This document shows, piece by piece, positions 44,191 through 55,160 of a stretch of 64,000 nt of DNA. The position numbers and the translations under genes are program-made. The stretch comes from Takakia lepidozioides (lineage: Eukaryota; Streptophyta; Takakiopsida; Takakiales; Takakiaceae), in the NCBI GenBank assembly GCA_030704615.1, contig CM060731.1, forward strand, positions 87,152,756 through 87,216,755, written 5' to 3'. Numbering within the stretch: position 1 is the stretch's first letter; every line of letters begins with the position of its first letter. Below the pieces are notes generated by a model. It was not told where the DNA came from. It did no database searches and saw nothing but the letters and a program-made list of their open reading frames with translations.

Positions 44191-45063
44191 GTGGAAGCAA
44201 TTGAACATTTAAATGGATATAAAGCTGGTGGACCTAATGGTATTGTCAACGAGCTTATCAAGCACGGTGGCGATCCCATGATAGAGGCCCTAGTTCTCCT
44301 CTTTAACCTTATCTGGAAGACTGAAATGATCCCCTTTCGTTGGCGACAGGGGGTCATTGTCAATCTATACAAGAAGGGTGACAGAGAAGAACCGGGGAAC
44401 TACCGTGGCATCACGCTCCTCAATGCTGTTGGCAAGACATTCTGCAGAGTTATAAGTACTCGTCTCGAGGTTGATCTGGAGTCTAGAGGTTGTTTCCACG
44501 AAGGCCAAGCTGGCTTTCGGCGAAACAGGGGCTGTGTGGATCATATCTTCACTCTAAGCCAGATTATCCAGGGAAGGAAAAAAGAAGGGAAACCCACTTA
44601 TGTCTTTTTCCTGGATGTCAAAAAGGCTTATGACACAGTGTGGAGAGATGGCCTATGGTTCCGCCTCTGGTCTTGTGGGATCAAGGGAAAGATGTGGAGA
44701 GTTGTCCACAACTTGTATGCTCACACCAAAAGTTGTGTCACTGTTAACGGACAGAAGTCCAACTTCTTTGACATAGACCAAGGTGTAGCTCAAGGATGTA
44801 CTCTCTCCCCTCTGCTCTTCAATGTTTTCATTAATCAACTCCTCGAAGATGTGGAAAGTGAGGGATTTGGGTTAAGGGTGGGTGATACCACCATACCAGC
44901 CCTTATGTTTGCGGATGACTTCGCAGGCATAGGGGAGACTCCAACCAATCTCCAGGAGTTGATTGATTGCGCGAAGAGATACTTTGATCTTTGGGGGCTA
45001 GAGGCTAAATGTCAGCAAATGTGCACTGGTAGCATTCAACGACAGAGGAGAGGGAGGAAGTGA
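44191..45063 (+). pseudogene. LINE reverse transcriptase (frameshifted at 3' end)
   Basis: RT blocks in order: EAIEHLNGYKAGGPNGI, ELIKHGG, WRQGVIVNLYKKGD, NYRGITLLNAVGKTFCRVI, EGQAGFRRNRGCVDHIF, YVFFLDVKKAYDTVWRDGLW, IDQGVAQGCTLSPLLFNVFI and MFADDFAGIG. All catalytic Asp residues are present. A frameshift near 45010 breaks the join to the C-terminal part (expected VSKCALVAFND). Confidence 0.9.
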
Positions 45064-45066
45064 TCT

Positions 45067-46108
45067 TAAGTGGCAGTGGGGTAGCCAAGAGATCCCGGTC
45101 CTCCCTTCCTACACTTACCTAGGCGTTGAGTTCTCCTCCAATTGTAATTGGGATGCACATATCCGGAAAGTTGTTCAAACTGGCAAGGGCAAAGCTCTGG
45201 GGCTCACTAAATTTTTCCACTGCAGAGGGGTCAACTCTGAGGTTAAGAAAACCATGCTTTGTCGCGTTATTAGACCTGCCTTGGAGTACGGATCTGCTAT
45301 ATGGGTTGATAACTCCAACCAGGCTAAGTCTCTAGAATCCATTCAAGTGGGGGTGCTTAAGGAGTGTATGTCAGCATGCTCCAAAACAACCAATGTGGCT
45401 GTTCGGGGTGAGTTTGGCATTCCATCCTTAAGCTCCCGACGAGATGAATTCAAGGTCAGATGGTGGGGTCAGCTGCAACATATGCCCAACACCAGATATC
45501 CTAAGTTAATCGACTCTATATCTTGGAAACAAGACCGCCCTGTCAAACAGGCTAAGTCCTGGCAGAAGAGAGTAGAAGAGATCCTCAAGGACCTGGACCT
45601 GGATCCGCAAGTCTTGACCCTGCTGGATAAATCTGACTTAGAGGCTGTAGTGTCCTCAGCCATGTCTGTTGCCATGAGATTGTCTGATGAAAATGAAGTT
45701 AGGCAGAAAACTTCCCTGAACTTGTTTCCAGTCTGTGACATGGGGGAGGACATCTTGGATGACCTCAAGGGTCTACCCACTCTCGGCACTAGACTGAAAT
45801 TTAAACTCAGGGCAGGAAGCCTACCTTTGAACAGCAAACAGAAGCAGAGAGGAAAGGGAGAGTGCAATTGCCCGTTGTGTGGGCAATCTGAAGACAATAT
45901 TCATTTTCTGATACACTGTCCGGGGTTCTCTCACCAAAGAGATGCTCTCTTCAAATCTATTAAGGGAATTGTGCCTGTACCCTTGTTTACCAACTTTGAA
46001 AGTCTCGAGGCTGAGCCAAAAGCCCAGGCCCTCCTGAGGCCTAGTTTTTGGGCAAATCACACACACCAGATTGATGCTTGTGTGAAGGGATTTCTAGAGG
46101 ATATCTAG
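45067..46108 (+). pseudogene. LINE C-terminal region with Cys/His finger
   Basis: Continues after the frameshift: SYTYLGVEFSSNCNWDAHIR, RVIRPALEYGSAIWVDN, GEFGIPSLSSRRDEFKVRWW, then CNCPLCGQSEDNIHFLIHCP, a CPLC...H...C finger typical of the end of LINE RT proteins. Stop at TAG 46106. Confidence 0.8.
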
Positions 46109-46262
46109 AAAACCCGGATTAATTCTTTATATGGAGATAAGTCTTACTACCAACGTCAGCCCCTGACAGAGGTAGGTTCTGTCCCTTTTGTTCCCGCTCA
46201 AACTGGGCGCGGGGTCAATGGCCACAAGGTACGGCAAACAACGTCTTATGAGTACAATCTCA

Positions 46263-47155
46263 TGGTATCCTGCTGCTCCTTGGCACCATGGGTCCTCATC
46301 ATGGAGGCCTTGAGATGTAGGTAACCGCCATCAGAGAAACTGCCAATTTCAACCACAAAAATGTCAAGGTAATGGACCTCCCTGGATCCTACATTGCAAC
46401 CTATCTTTTGAACAACCTAACAACCCAAATAACTGAATCTGAGGTTCTAAGAGCAACACCCTACATCAAGCACATTTATTATTACATAAACAGCCACCAC
46501 TGGTGTCCCTTGGCATCTAGCCCTCATTTCCCTGCCAATGCTAGTGTTTGGTCTATAGAACAGGACTACAGGGTGTATATCTTGCAAATGTTCGACATAT
46601 TCAGAGGAAAAAGGCAGTAGCAAACCTCTCCCAAGGCCGGGGCTCCACCAACATTGGCATATATGGCATCACCATATGCTTCGCCTGCCAGGCACACCAC
46701 CACACCATTATAAGCATCATACATTTATGCAATACCATCCTCCCCTACAAGCTTCAGGACAAAACCTAAGAGGACCAATCCACTTTCACCCTAGTATAGA
46801 TTCACATGCATGCAGCTGAGAAAAATGTGGTACAGAACTTCAAGAAAACACCTTGCATACAAGTGATCACAACCCACAGGACAACTCAATCACAAGCCAG
46901 TCATTGACACACTGCAACACAGCTAGCTGGCTATGGGGATAGGAGCACTTACTGATTTGTCCACCTCTCTCATAACCAACGGATCAAATTCTATGACACC
47001 ATATATCCGATTCACCTTGGACAAAAAAATCCACAGGCCTGATGGCACAACTCACACTCCAACATTCTCAGAAACAGAATATCACTTGGCAGTTAACAAA
47101 AATAAGATATTGATGAACAACAGCACACAGTCCAGATAGTAAAATTCACTTAGAG
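46263..47155. other. No gene recognised
   Basis: Between the LINE tail and the protease stop. Short plus-strand frames show no motif. Confidence 0.4.
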
Positions 47156-48163
47156 TCAGCCGTTCCTCTGTGTCTTTGAATCAGAAATGTTGTGGCTGGT
47201 TACCTGTTCTTCAAGGGTACTGAGTGCTTTCAAAATGTACTCAACACACTTTAGGTGTTGCCTGCAAGCATAGCGGAATGTAAACCACTTTGAGGTAAAC
47301 GGCTTTCCTCTCTCTCTAAGTCCTTTGCCACGATCGCCCTTCAACCAGTCGTAGAACCCCTCGATAAAGGACATGACGTAAAAGCCACATTCCCAAGAGA
47401 ATGGTTGCTGTGGCACTTCAGGGACATGAAAATTGAATCCAGTGGCCTCGTCCCACGACACAGTGTGCGGCTCCAAGCCGAGACATGCTCCATACACATT
47501 TCGAACCCATGGCAATATCTCCATGGGTTTGTGCATCTCCTTGATTGAGTTCAGATGAGTGAACACGCGGAGCACCTGGTCAATAATCACCAAACTCCAA
47601 TGAGACCTGCCACAACGCAGGGTGCATCAGCACAAGGGAACAGCTACAAATCAAAATGGCAGACCCATTGAGCAGACTGGTAGACCTGGGCAGACCTGGG
47701 CAGACCAATGTTGCAGACCAGTGATGGTGGACCAATGATAAAGGGCAGAGAAACAGTGGTACGCACGAACGCAGAGCACTTACCCATCAACTATTGGTAC
47801 CAGTATGTACCTGCAGGTCTTCAGGTCCTTCCCCATACGATGCACTATCAATCCGTGCTCCACCTGCGAGCGAACCCGTTCGTGACCTGCACTCCAGTGA
47901 ATCTTCACTACACTCCAAACCCACGTCGGCAAAATAGCAACATCATTATATGTCTTGACATCCAGATCCTTCTGATAAAACCTACACCACAACTCAAGCA
48001 ATCGGTCTGTAACCTCGGATTCTTGTTTCTCTAGCGATTTGAGGTCCTCGGTGGAAATACTGCACTCAAACTGTGGGTCATTTTCAAAAAAGTACAGCAT
48101 TGCTTTTCCCTCAGAGATACGTGCGTTGAAAGTGGAGCCAAATCGGGCAGTGAACTTGCACAA
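47156..48163 (-). CDS. Ulp1-type (C48) cysteine protease domain
   Basis: Two exons: 48163-47784 and 47606-47156, joined in phase. The first reads VTDRLLELWCRFYQ, VAILPTWVWSVVKI and RYILVPIVDG; the second continues SHWSLVIIDQVLRV, FHVPEVPQQPFSWECGFYVM. This gives His (HWS), Asp (IID), Gln (PQQPF) and Cys (WECGF), the catalytic set of Ulp1/SENP proteases, which cleave SUMO or related ubiquitin-like tags. No stop or frameshift lies in these exons; the end is TGA at 47153-47155. In plants such domains are often carried by MULE and other transposons (for example KIMULE/Kaonashi), and the setting here suits that better than a host SUMO protease. Confidence 0.8.
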
Positions 48164-48388
48164 ACTCAGAAAAACCCTTTAAGAACTGGGCTGGCGGACC
48201 CAAAAGGACCAGACCTACAACGGATACGGTTCCAGACCCAAGGACCAGACCAATGGAGCAGGCCAATGGAGCGGACGAACGGCAGCCACATCTAACCCAG
48301 CAGACCCATGAAGCAGACCCATACAACCTTTTTGCTGCAGACCCATAGACTTGGTGTGTTCAGAGCATCGCAAGCAGACCAACGACAC

Positions 48389-48760
48389 TTACTTTTGTTT
48401 GTTACGGAGCTCCGCAACTTCGCTCTCCACTTCCAAGCAGACCTTTCGGTCAACACTCATGTATACTCCGGACTTCGGTTTTTTTGCAACGCCTTTTTGG
48501 GGGGAAATTGCTTTTAGCCTCGGGTCTGCCACACCATCTGGTATGCGCTTCTTCCCAGCTCTATTTGGTGAAGCAGGTTCCTCCAACTTCTTTTCCAATG
48601 CAACAGCCGCCTCCTTCATACCCTCCCGGAGCTGGCTAGCTCGGCTTCGCAACAAAAAAAATTCCTGGGGTTTATTAACACTCTGTGGTCCCGTTCTAGA
48701 CGCTTCCTGCACTCCATGGGTCGAAATGGTCCCTACGTTGGGGGTTATCACTACAGGTAC
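48389..48760 (-). CDS. Basic, coiled exon upstream of the Ulp1 domain
   Basis: Frame with PQEFFLLRSRASQLREGMKE, AAVALEKKLEEP, KKRIPDG, and KGVAKKPKSGVYMSVDRKVC, ending in LEVESEVAELRNKQ at a GTAAGT donor. It is lysine-rich and probably part of the same gene. Phase to the protease exon at 48163 was not verified. Confidence 0.4.
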   Translation of the reverse strand, partial: VPVVITPNVGTISTHGVQEASRTGPQSVNKPQEFFLLRSRASQLREGMKEAAVALEKKLEEPASPNRAGKKRIPDGVADPRLKAISPQKGVAKKPKSGVYMSVDRKVCLEVESEVAELRNKQK

Positions 48761-48917
48761 ATCCTTTGTGCTTGACCACAAGTTGAGCACCTACGACGGA
48801 CCACGAGCTGAGACCTCAGACGCCATAACCTTCACACGAATATCAGACCACAAAACATCAGCAATGACCACCCAAATGCACTGGGAAAAAAAAATGGACT
48901 GCAAAAATACAATGGAA

Positions 48918-50461
48918 TCAGACCTTTGTGGGCGCTGTGGGTGTCTGCAATTGCACCACTCTTGTGGCAGGTACATCTTTGACTATACTGACTGGTTCCA
49001 GAGAATGAGAAGGGACAGAAACATGTGCATGGGTTTCGACAAGGTCTGATGAATGGTCTGCAATGGGGTCGAACATGCGGAGCACCCTATCAACGGATTG
49101 GTCTATTGCCAGTAGTGGGTCTACAGACGAGTCGGGGTCCACAAAAGTAAGTGGCAAAACGGCCAAAGATGCATCCTCATCTGCAGTAGACCCTGCCTCT
49201 AAGAGATGGGGAAGGTCACCGACCAAACTGTCACAGTCATAGTCCATTGTTGCAATTGCAGAATTGGTCTGTACTATGGATAAATGAGCACTGACGCCTT
49301 CCCGGTTCTGTTCAGGCAGTGCTATGTCAGAAGGTCTGGTGGCAAGGGTAAGGTCCACTACCATTCTTTGGTTCTCAGCAGATGTTGCAGTGGGGGGGAA
49401 AGGAATTGCTCCTCTCATTTTCGGCAACTCGTATGTGCCAGGGAGGATGGGCGTTGCTTCTTGGGTTATCGCCAGGTCTCCAGATGGTCTGATGTCCTGC
49501 ACTAGCAAGGTCTGCTGATGTTGGAATTGTGAGGTGTCGGCGCCCATACCTGCATCGCGATGCACTTCTGCGGTGTATTTGTCAAGCAATGTACCAGCCA
49601 GGGTGTCCTCCGGCAAGGTCTGATCTTCTCTCCTCTGCTCCAGCAAGGTCTGATCAGGTCTGCACTGGTCGGGAAATGTCTGCTCTGAGACGGTCTGGTG
49701 TGGTGTGGTGTGGTCTGGTATCCTCTGGTCTTTTGGGGTATGGTCTGTTGTGCACTCGGATCGTCTGGAGTTCTGCGCTCTGGTCTGGTTTGCTCTGGTC
49801 TGGTCTTCTGTGGTCTGCTCTTGTCTTGTCTGGTGTAGGGTGGTCTGGTCTGATTTGGTGTGGTCTGGTCTTGTCTGGTCTTGTCGGGTCTGCTGTGGTG
49901 TGCTCTAGTGTGCACTGGTCTGCTCAAGTCTGATTTCCACTGCAGCGGTATGCTTTGCCAAGGTGATGGGTGCCCGTTGATCTGGAAAGGTCTGCCCATG
50001 TCCGATCTGGGAGTTGTTATCTGCAAAGGTCTGCATAACCAAGGTCTCCCTGGTAATTTCGGGTAAGGTGTGCAATGCCTCCACGAAAGTCTGTTTTGGC
50101 AACGAAAAGTTTTTGTCACCCACATTCTCTGGCTTGGGATCACTGGCAATCCAGTCGGGGGTCTGCTGTTCCTTGTTCTCCGTAATCCAGTCGGGGGTCT
50201 GCTGGTTGGCATGTCAGTACTTGGGATTTGGCTGGGAAGGGTCTGCTCGCTCCACAGTCTGCTCGCTGCGGGTCTCCTGGGTCTCCATGAGAGTTGGGTT
50301 CTGTGTGTCTGCTGTTGTACGAACTCCAATGAGCCTACACTTAACGGGTGACTTGACTCCAGTATGGCCACGGAGGGCTCGTAGAAGCTGCCTTGCGCCA
50401 TTGGCGTATTGGTCAAGAGCATTCCGAACAAGCTCGTCCTCTGGATCATACTCTGCAACAT
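48918..50461 (-). pseudogene. Gln-Thr repeat exon of the Ulp1 gene (two stops)
   Basis: One long frame on the minus strand: EYDPEDELVRNALDQYANGA, QLLRALRG, then repeats QQTPDWI, LPKQTF, and a stretch rich in DQT, HQTR and EQT triplets (about 49900-49640), followed by an acidic region (DYDCDSLVGDLPHLLEAG, SVDRVLRMFDPIAD). TGA (about 50215) and TAG (49905-49907) interrupt the frame. The repeat is coded by CAGACC/CAGACA, which appears on the plus strand as GGTCTG. The function is unknown; a low-complexity, disordered linker. Confidence 0.5.
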
Positions 50462-50564
50462 GTCACAAACACGTCAAAAACAAAGCACTCATCCCCAGTC
50501 TGCTAACAAACGGAAGAATACATGGGGGTTTGATGCACATGGGGCTCTGTTGGTTGTCATGGTT

Positions 50565-50675
50565 CATAAAGTCTGCTAGAAGGTCTGCGTTTGTGGTCAA
50601 CATCAAGGTCTGTTTAAAAGGTCTGTGTAAAAGGTCTGTTTACAAGGTCTGGTTAGAAGGTCTGTGTAAAAACAT
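50565..50675 (-). repeat. AGACCTT minisatellite
   Basis: On the plus strand, about eight copies of GGTCTG followed by TGTTTAAAA, TGTGTAAAA or TTACAA at 12-20 bp steps. Probably in an intron; shares the GGTCTG motif of the neighbouring exon. Confidence 0.65.
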
Positions 50676-51240
50676 TTGGCATGAATCCAGTTTGGATAAT
50701 GTGAGTGTTCACCTGCTTTCCAGCTTCAAGGCCTTTCATCTTGATACACTTATGCAAGAGACAGACATACGTATCTGAATCTGCTGAAATGCCTCCTTGG
50801 TTTAAAGTCAGTAGAGCCTCTTTTAGTCTGCCTGCCTCACAAAGCATCTTCACATGCCCATAAGTGCCAGAAGAGGCATTGTGGACTCCCTCTCTTGATC
50901 CTCTTCCAGAAGCGGTGGTCATGGTTGAGGTGCCTGATTTTATCAACTGTGCCGCTGTAGCTGCTGCCTTTGGCAATGCAACCATGCACCTCTTTGCATC
51001 TGGTAATCTGACATGCATTCACCTTTTTGCCTCGGTTGTCCCACCATTGACTGGGGTCATAAAAGTAGTTATTCCACAACTTCTCCTCGTCTCTGTTACC
51101 TGTTTCTGGATACTTTCTTGTTGTCACATTGGCAGTATCATGTCAATCACTCCAAACTATCAAAGGTTCACGCAACCAGCTAACTTGCAGAATTCAACAT
51201 GAAAATTTAGGGCAGATTCTGATAAGATGGAAAAACAGGT
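50653..51240 (-). pseudogene. PPR protein N-terminal fragment
   Basis: Pentatricopeptide repeat (PLS type) sequence: GHVKMLCEAGRLKEALLTLN, SADSDTYVCLLHKCIKMKGL and AGKQVNTHIIQTGFMPNVF. PLS PPR proteins bind organellar RNA in plants, often for C-to-U editing. Only the first repeats remain; the frame ends at 50653. Confidence 0.75.
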
Positions 51241-51318
51241 GATGTGTTGTTCCAGAGCCAGAGGGTTGGTGCAAGCATTAAGGATGAAAATAAAAGTGTC
51301 CTTGTCAAGCACATGAAA

Positions 51319-51905
51319 CTACATTTCTCTTAAGTATCTTATCAAACACTTGCAATACATGCTCAGAAGGGCATTCCTCACTTGGGTATCCGACTCGAAT
51401 CCAACAGCGATGATGCATGCCTGGAGCCAATTGCCCTGCTCCAGAGCTGCTGGGAGAGAGCACGCATTTAGAATCCCAATAAATGTAACCTCGTCAGGTT
51501 TCACTTTATCAAACACTTGGAGCACATGAGCCACACTCCCACACTTGCAATACATGCTCAGAAGGGCATTCCCCACTTGGGTATCCGACTTGAATCCAGC
51601 AACGATGATGCAAGCTTGGAGCCAATTGCCTTGCTCCAGAGCTGCTGGGAGAGAGCACGCATTGAGAATCCCAATAAATGTAACCTCGTCAGGTTTCACT
51701 CCTTCTACATATACTGAAAGAGGTCGAATGCTTCTGCACCATGACCTTGCTGAGCTAATCCTGCAATCATTGCTTTCCATGAGATCAAGACCAAGCTGAC
51801 TCTTCCAAGAACATGCCTGGAGCCAATTGCCCTGCTCCAGAGCTGCTAGGAGGGAGCACGCATTGAGAATCCCAATAAATGTAACCTCGTCAGGTTTCAC
51901 TCCTT
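51319..51905 (-). pseudogene. PPR fragment with tandemly duplicated repeat
   Basis: Three copies of KPDEVTFIGILNACS followed by ALEQGNWLQAC, two followed by GFxSDTQVxNALLSMYCKC. These are PLS-type PPR motifs; the near identity of the copies shows recent tandem duplication of DNA (about 195- and 250-bp steps) rather than normal repeat divergence. A related module continues to about 52015. Confidence 0.75.
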
Positions 51906-51929
51906 CTACATATACCGAAAGAGGTCAAA

Positions 51930-52330
51930 TGCTTCTGCACCATGACCTTATTGAGCTAATCCTGCAATCATTGCATTCTATGAGATCAAGACCAAGCTGA
52001 CTCTTCCAAGAACCTTGTAAACATCAGGAAGAATACCAAATCATGGTACTAACAGGAGCCAAGAGCCTACATTTGCATTTGCGATCGGTGTGTGAAACCA
52101 ATCCCTCCGCGCTCCACAAATCATGTATAAATCCTCGCCTTGCCTCGATTGTTCCACCATAGACTGGGGTCGGAAACATATTCATTCCATAGCTTCTCCT
52201 CGCCTTGTTATCTGTGGAAAACTTCTAAGATCGGTGTGTGAAACCCCTCCGCGTTCAAGGACGCAAGGGCATCGTCGTCCCTTCCAAGACAGTTACTTTT
52301 GGGCAGTCCGTGCAGATATAAATTTTTTGA
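51930..52330. repeat. Duplicated PPR-flanking sequence
   Basis: TGCTTCTGCACCATGACCTT and ATGAGATCAAGACCAAGCTGA repeat the block at 51727-51795. CCACCATAGACTGGGGTC, CATTCCATAGCTTCTCCTCG repeats blocks found at 51047-51090 and 54308-54355. No gene. Confidence 0.55.
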
Positions 52331-52470
52331 CTACGACGATGACGTGTCTATGAAACGTGGCGACGATGACATGGCGACAATGACATGGCGACGATGATGT
52401 GGCACTATGGCACCCTATTCCTGCTCTACGCTAAACTAGCTTCTGACCTTTGCTCGTCGCTAGAATTAAG
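52330..52470 (+). repeat. Dispersed GATGACGTGG-rich repeat, copy 2
   Basis: GACGATGACGTGTCTA, GGCGACAATGACATGG, GGCACCCTATTCCTG, CTACGCTAAACTAGC, CTCGTCGCTAGAA, matching 8622-8768 in order and orientation. Confidence 0.65.
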
Positions 52471-53390
52471 TGACTATGTAGTTTAAAAATTGTCTAACTA
52501 GATAATAGTGACTAGATAATTTGGTGAATTAAATTGAAATTTCATGTGATAAATATTCATGAATTGTTTTGTTGTTGAAGATGTTGTTCTTGTTATTTGG
52601 CATTTACAAAGATTGTATAAGATAAACCATACACAATATTGAAGCACTTAGCATGTTAACACAACAAAATAATTAATGGGTACAAAAAAGAATCTATGTA
52701 TGTTGATGGGATTATGACATAAATGCTTTACATACAGATAAATATAACACTTAAAAAATAAATATAAAATTTAGAAACAAAATATTTTGTGTTCTTCACC
52801 TCGTTAGAAAATCATAATAATAATTAAATACAAAGAACAATTGTGAAAGATAAAATTGAATGTGATGAAGTTGGAGGGATATATTTGAAGAGAACTGAAT
52901 AAAATGGAACTCATTGTGAAAAAATCGAGAGGAAGTGAAGGGATAAATGTGAGGGGACTGAATATAATGGAACCGAACGAATAAATGTGTAGGGAACTCA
53001 AGGGAGAAATGCGAGGGGAACTGAATATAATAGAACTGAAGGGATAAATGTGAGGGGAACTGAAGGGATAAATGTGAAGGGAACTGAATGTATGGAAATT
53101 ATAGCACTCAGCCCCCACATTTGCTCCAAGTTGGAGCAAATATCGCCTAAACCAGTGAATCCCCACAGAAATTCAACTTGTGGCCCCAACAATTAATATT
53201 ACTCGGATGGCAAGAGATCAAGGAAGTCTAGAGCCAGGTTGGCAGACTGCCACAACAAATACACAACACACATCATCATAGTAGTATATATAATGTTGAG
53301 GAATTCATCGAGTCGACTGTGACAAGCACACAGACCAATGTAGGTAGGTAAAAAAAGCACGCTCCGCCAAGATCTACCTCCAGAAATATC
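52471..53390. other. AT-rich stretch with GGGATAAATGTGAGG repeats
   Basis: No gene. Between about 52890 and 53090 a GAGGGGAACTGAA, GGGATAAATGTGA motif recurs with 20-40 bp spacing (at least seven times), a degenerate minisatellite. Confidence 0.5.
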
Positions 53391-53394
53391 AAGG

Positions 53395-53615
53395 AAACAA
53401 ATAACCGAGATCCTCTTGCACTAAACAAGGAAAAGTAAAAGTATGACGCCTCCTGAAGGGAGCGTAACTTATGGTGTCTCTTGACCCCGAAGGGCTACTG
53501 CCTTCCAATAGGAAGGTGGATACCTTTGTGACACCAATCGGTGGATTGAACCCACAACCACTTCCAAGGTGGTATGTGCCCATTACCACTGGGCTACAAC
53601 TTGGTCGTCCTTGCA
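53395..53615 (-). mobile_element. tRNA-derived SINE
   Basis: On the minus strand a pol III A box (TAGCCCAGTGG, complement at 53587-53598) and a B box (GGTTCAATCC, complement at 53542-53553) are spaced as in a tRNA, followed by a non-tRNA body to about 53395. The arrangement resembles plant SINEs of the Au type. Confidence 0.65.
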
Positions 53616-53900
53616 CTAAACATACTTGTTGACAAGAGTTTTGTAGAAAAACGTTTTACTTGAATCCACTTTGGATAGTGTGCAGGGCACATCTGTTATC
53701 TGGCTTCTAGGCCTTGCATCTCTGATGCACTTATGCAAGAGACAGACACCTGAATATCTTGAAATACCTCCATTGCTCAAATTCTGTAGAGCGCCTTTCA
53801 GTCTCTGCCTCACATAGCGTCCTTACATGCCAGAAGAGGTATTATGGACCCCCTCTCTGGGTCCTGTTTCATCATGGTGGAGGTTCCTGAGTTTATCAAA
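53616..53900 (-). pseudogene. Second PPR N-terminal fragment
   Basis: LKGALQNLSNGGISR, VCLLHKCI and KTFFYKTLVNKYV match the start of the PPR fragment at 50653-51018 and the usual TLVNKYVKCG continuation. A duplicate of the same PPR gene start, more decayed, next to the SINE. Confidence 0.6.
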
Positions 53901-54299
53901 TGATGCCGTTGTTGCTTCTGCTTCCAGGTGACCATCTACCCATGCAGGTTTATTATACCTATTACTCGACAGGGAATCAGGGTACTCTTGTGCTTAAAAT
54001 CTGCCCCCTCTCGGATGAATCTGGACCCACTCTCCATCCTGCTCCTTCAGCTATCCCTGCCTCGCCACCAATAATGCATAGATCCTCGCCTCGCTGCTAG
54101 CAGCTGACAATGTTAGCCTAAACTTTTACCTAGCAAACACCCCAACCCGACTTATCACAAACATTTTTCCTATGCTATATTGCTGTCAAGACTCAAAATA
54201 TGCTGGAGAGAGAGGGAGAATGACAATTTCCAAGAAAGTTTTGCAATGCATCTTTTTTATTTTTTCTTGCTGTAATTTACCGGAAATCCATGTTTTTTT

Positions 54300-54540
54300 C
54301 GATTGTCCACCATTGACTGGGGGTCCAAAACAAATGCTTCTAAAACTTCTCCTCGCTCGTTTTTTGTTTTTTCAAATGCCTTGCCACATTGGCAGTTTAA
54401 CATGTCAAAATCACTTCAAACCATGGTAGATCTTGATGAGATCACTTGCAAGAGTCAACATGAAAATTTAAGGACGACTCTGATAAGAGAGAAAAATGCC
54501 GACTTATATTGAAGAAGGAGGTGCCCTCACCACATTGTCC
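54300..54540 (+). repeat. PPR-flanking dispersed module
   Basis: CCATTGACTGGGGGTCC, AACTTCTCCTCG, GCCACATTGGCAGTTTAACATGTC, CAACATGAAAATTTAAGG, GAGGTGCCCTCACCAC. The same blocks lie at 51045-51240, and the last part at 17868-18060. Confidence 0.6.
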
Positions 54541-55100
54541 TTGACCTTGTGTCCTTTAAGCAGCTAGCTTTTCTTTCACCCAAGGAGGATTCAACCAACC
54601 ATCATCCCAAACGACCTCTTCTGTGCGTTGTTGGTGTCTGATCTCGGATTGGTCTGTGCAGCTGAACAGCCATAGAATTAAACGTAGCCTCCTAAGCCGA
54701 AGCTGACCCTCGCAAGTACCTTTGAAACACCACGGAAAAGAACTAGATAAGAGAACGCGCCCCTATCATGACACAGCTGGCAGATTAAATGACCAGTGAG
54801 GAGTGCAGATCTCAGAAACAAAAAGGCTGAAGAAACCTCACAACGCAAATGACAACCAGAACAAGAGGAATATGGGAGGTAGAGTATGGAGCACGACGGA
54901 CAATCATCTCCGCAAAGGAGAATAGGGCGTATGGACTGAAAAAATTAAAGTGGAGAAGGAAAAAATTATCTAAACACTGCTACACAGATGGGATGTGGCT
55001 CGAGCAAGACCGGAAGGAGCCCCGCAGAGAAGCTAAAAATCGCGCGGGAAAGAAACAGTGCACAGCGGCCGGGCTTTTTGGTTTCTTAAACCTAAATTTC
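54541..55100. other. No gene recognised
   Basis: A Lys/Arg-rich frame (54849-55121) shows no motif. Otherwise nothing identified. Confidence 0.4.
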
Positions 55101-55103
55101 TCT

Positions 55104-55160
55104 TGCGGCTTGGTAGCTTAGTTGGATAAGTGCAAGTTCGGGGTTCAATTCCTGCTATGG
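55104..55160 (+). tRNA. Truncated tRNA-like sequence or SINE head
   Basis: A box TAGCTTAGTTGG (55114-55125) and B box GGTTCAATTCC (55142-55152) with only 16 nt between them, so the anticodon arm is missing. It cannot be a functional tRNA; a tRNA relic or SINE head. Confidence 0.45.

Larger units (their letters stand above)
41820..46262 (+). mobile_element. LINE with APE endonuclease, RT and C-terminal finger
   Basis: Order on the plus strand: unknown first protein (42021-42900), APE-type endonuclease (about 42950-43430), linker (43434-44160), reverse transcriptase (44191-45063) and C-terminal region with a Cys/His finger ending at TAG 46106. The 3' tail to about 46262 is repeated elsewhere. 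Frameshifts near 42295, 43310, 44190 and 45010 and an endonuclease deletion make it defective. The clade is not certain: FADD-type RT with an APE nuclease. Confidence 0.85.

Noticed and set aside
49529-50778. Plus-strand frames through the GGTCTG repeats
   Set aside because: Composition-driven shadows of the minus-strand Gln-Thr repeat exon, with no motif of their own.
55104-55160. Functional tRNA gene
   Set aside because: A and B boxes are only 16 nt apart, so the anticodon stem-loop is missing.
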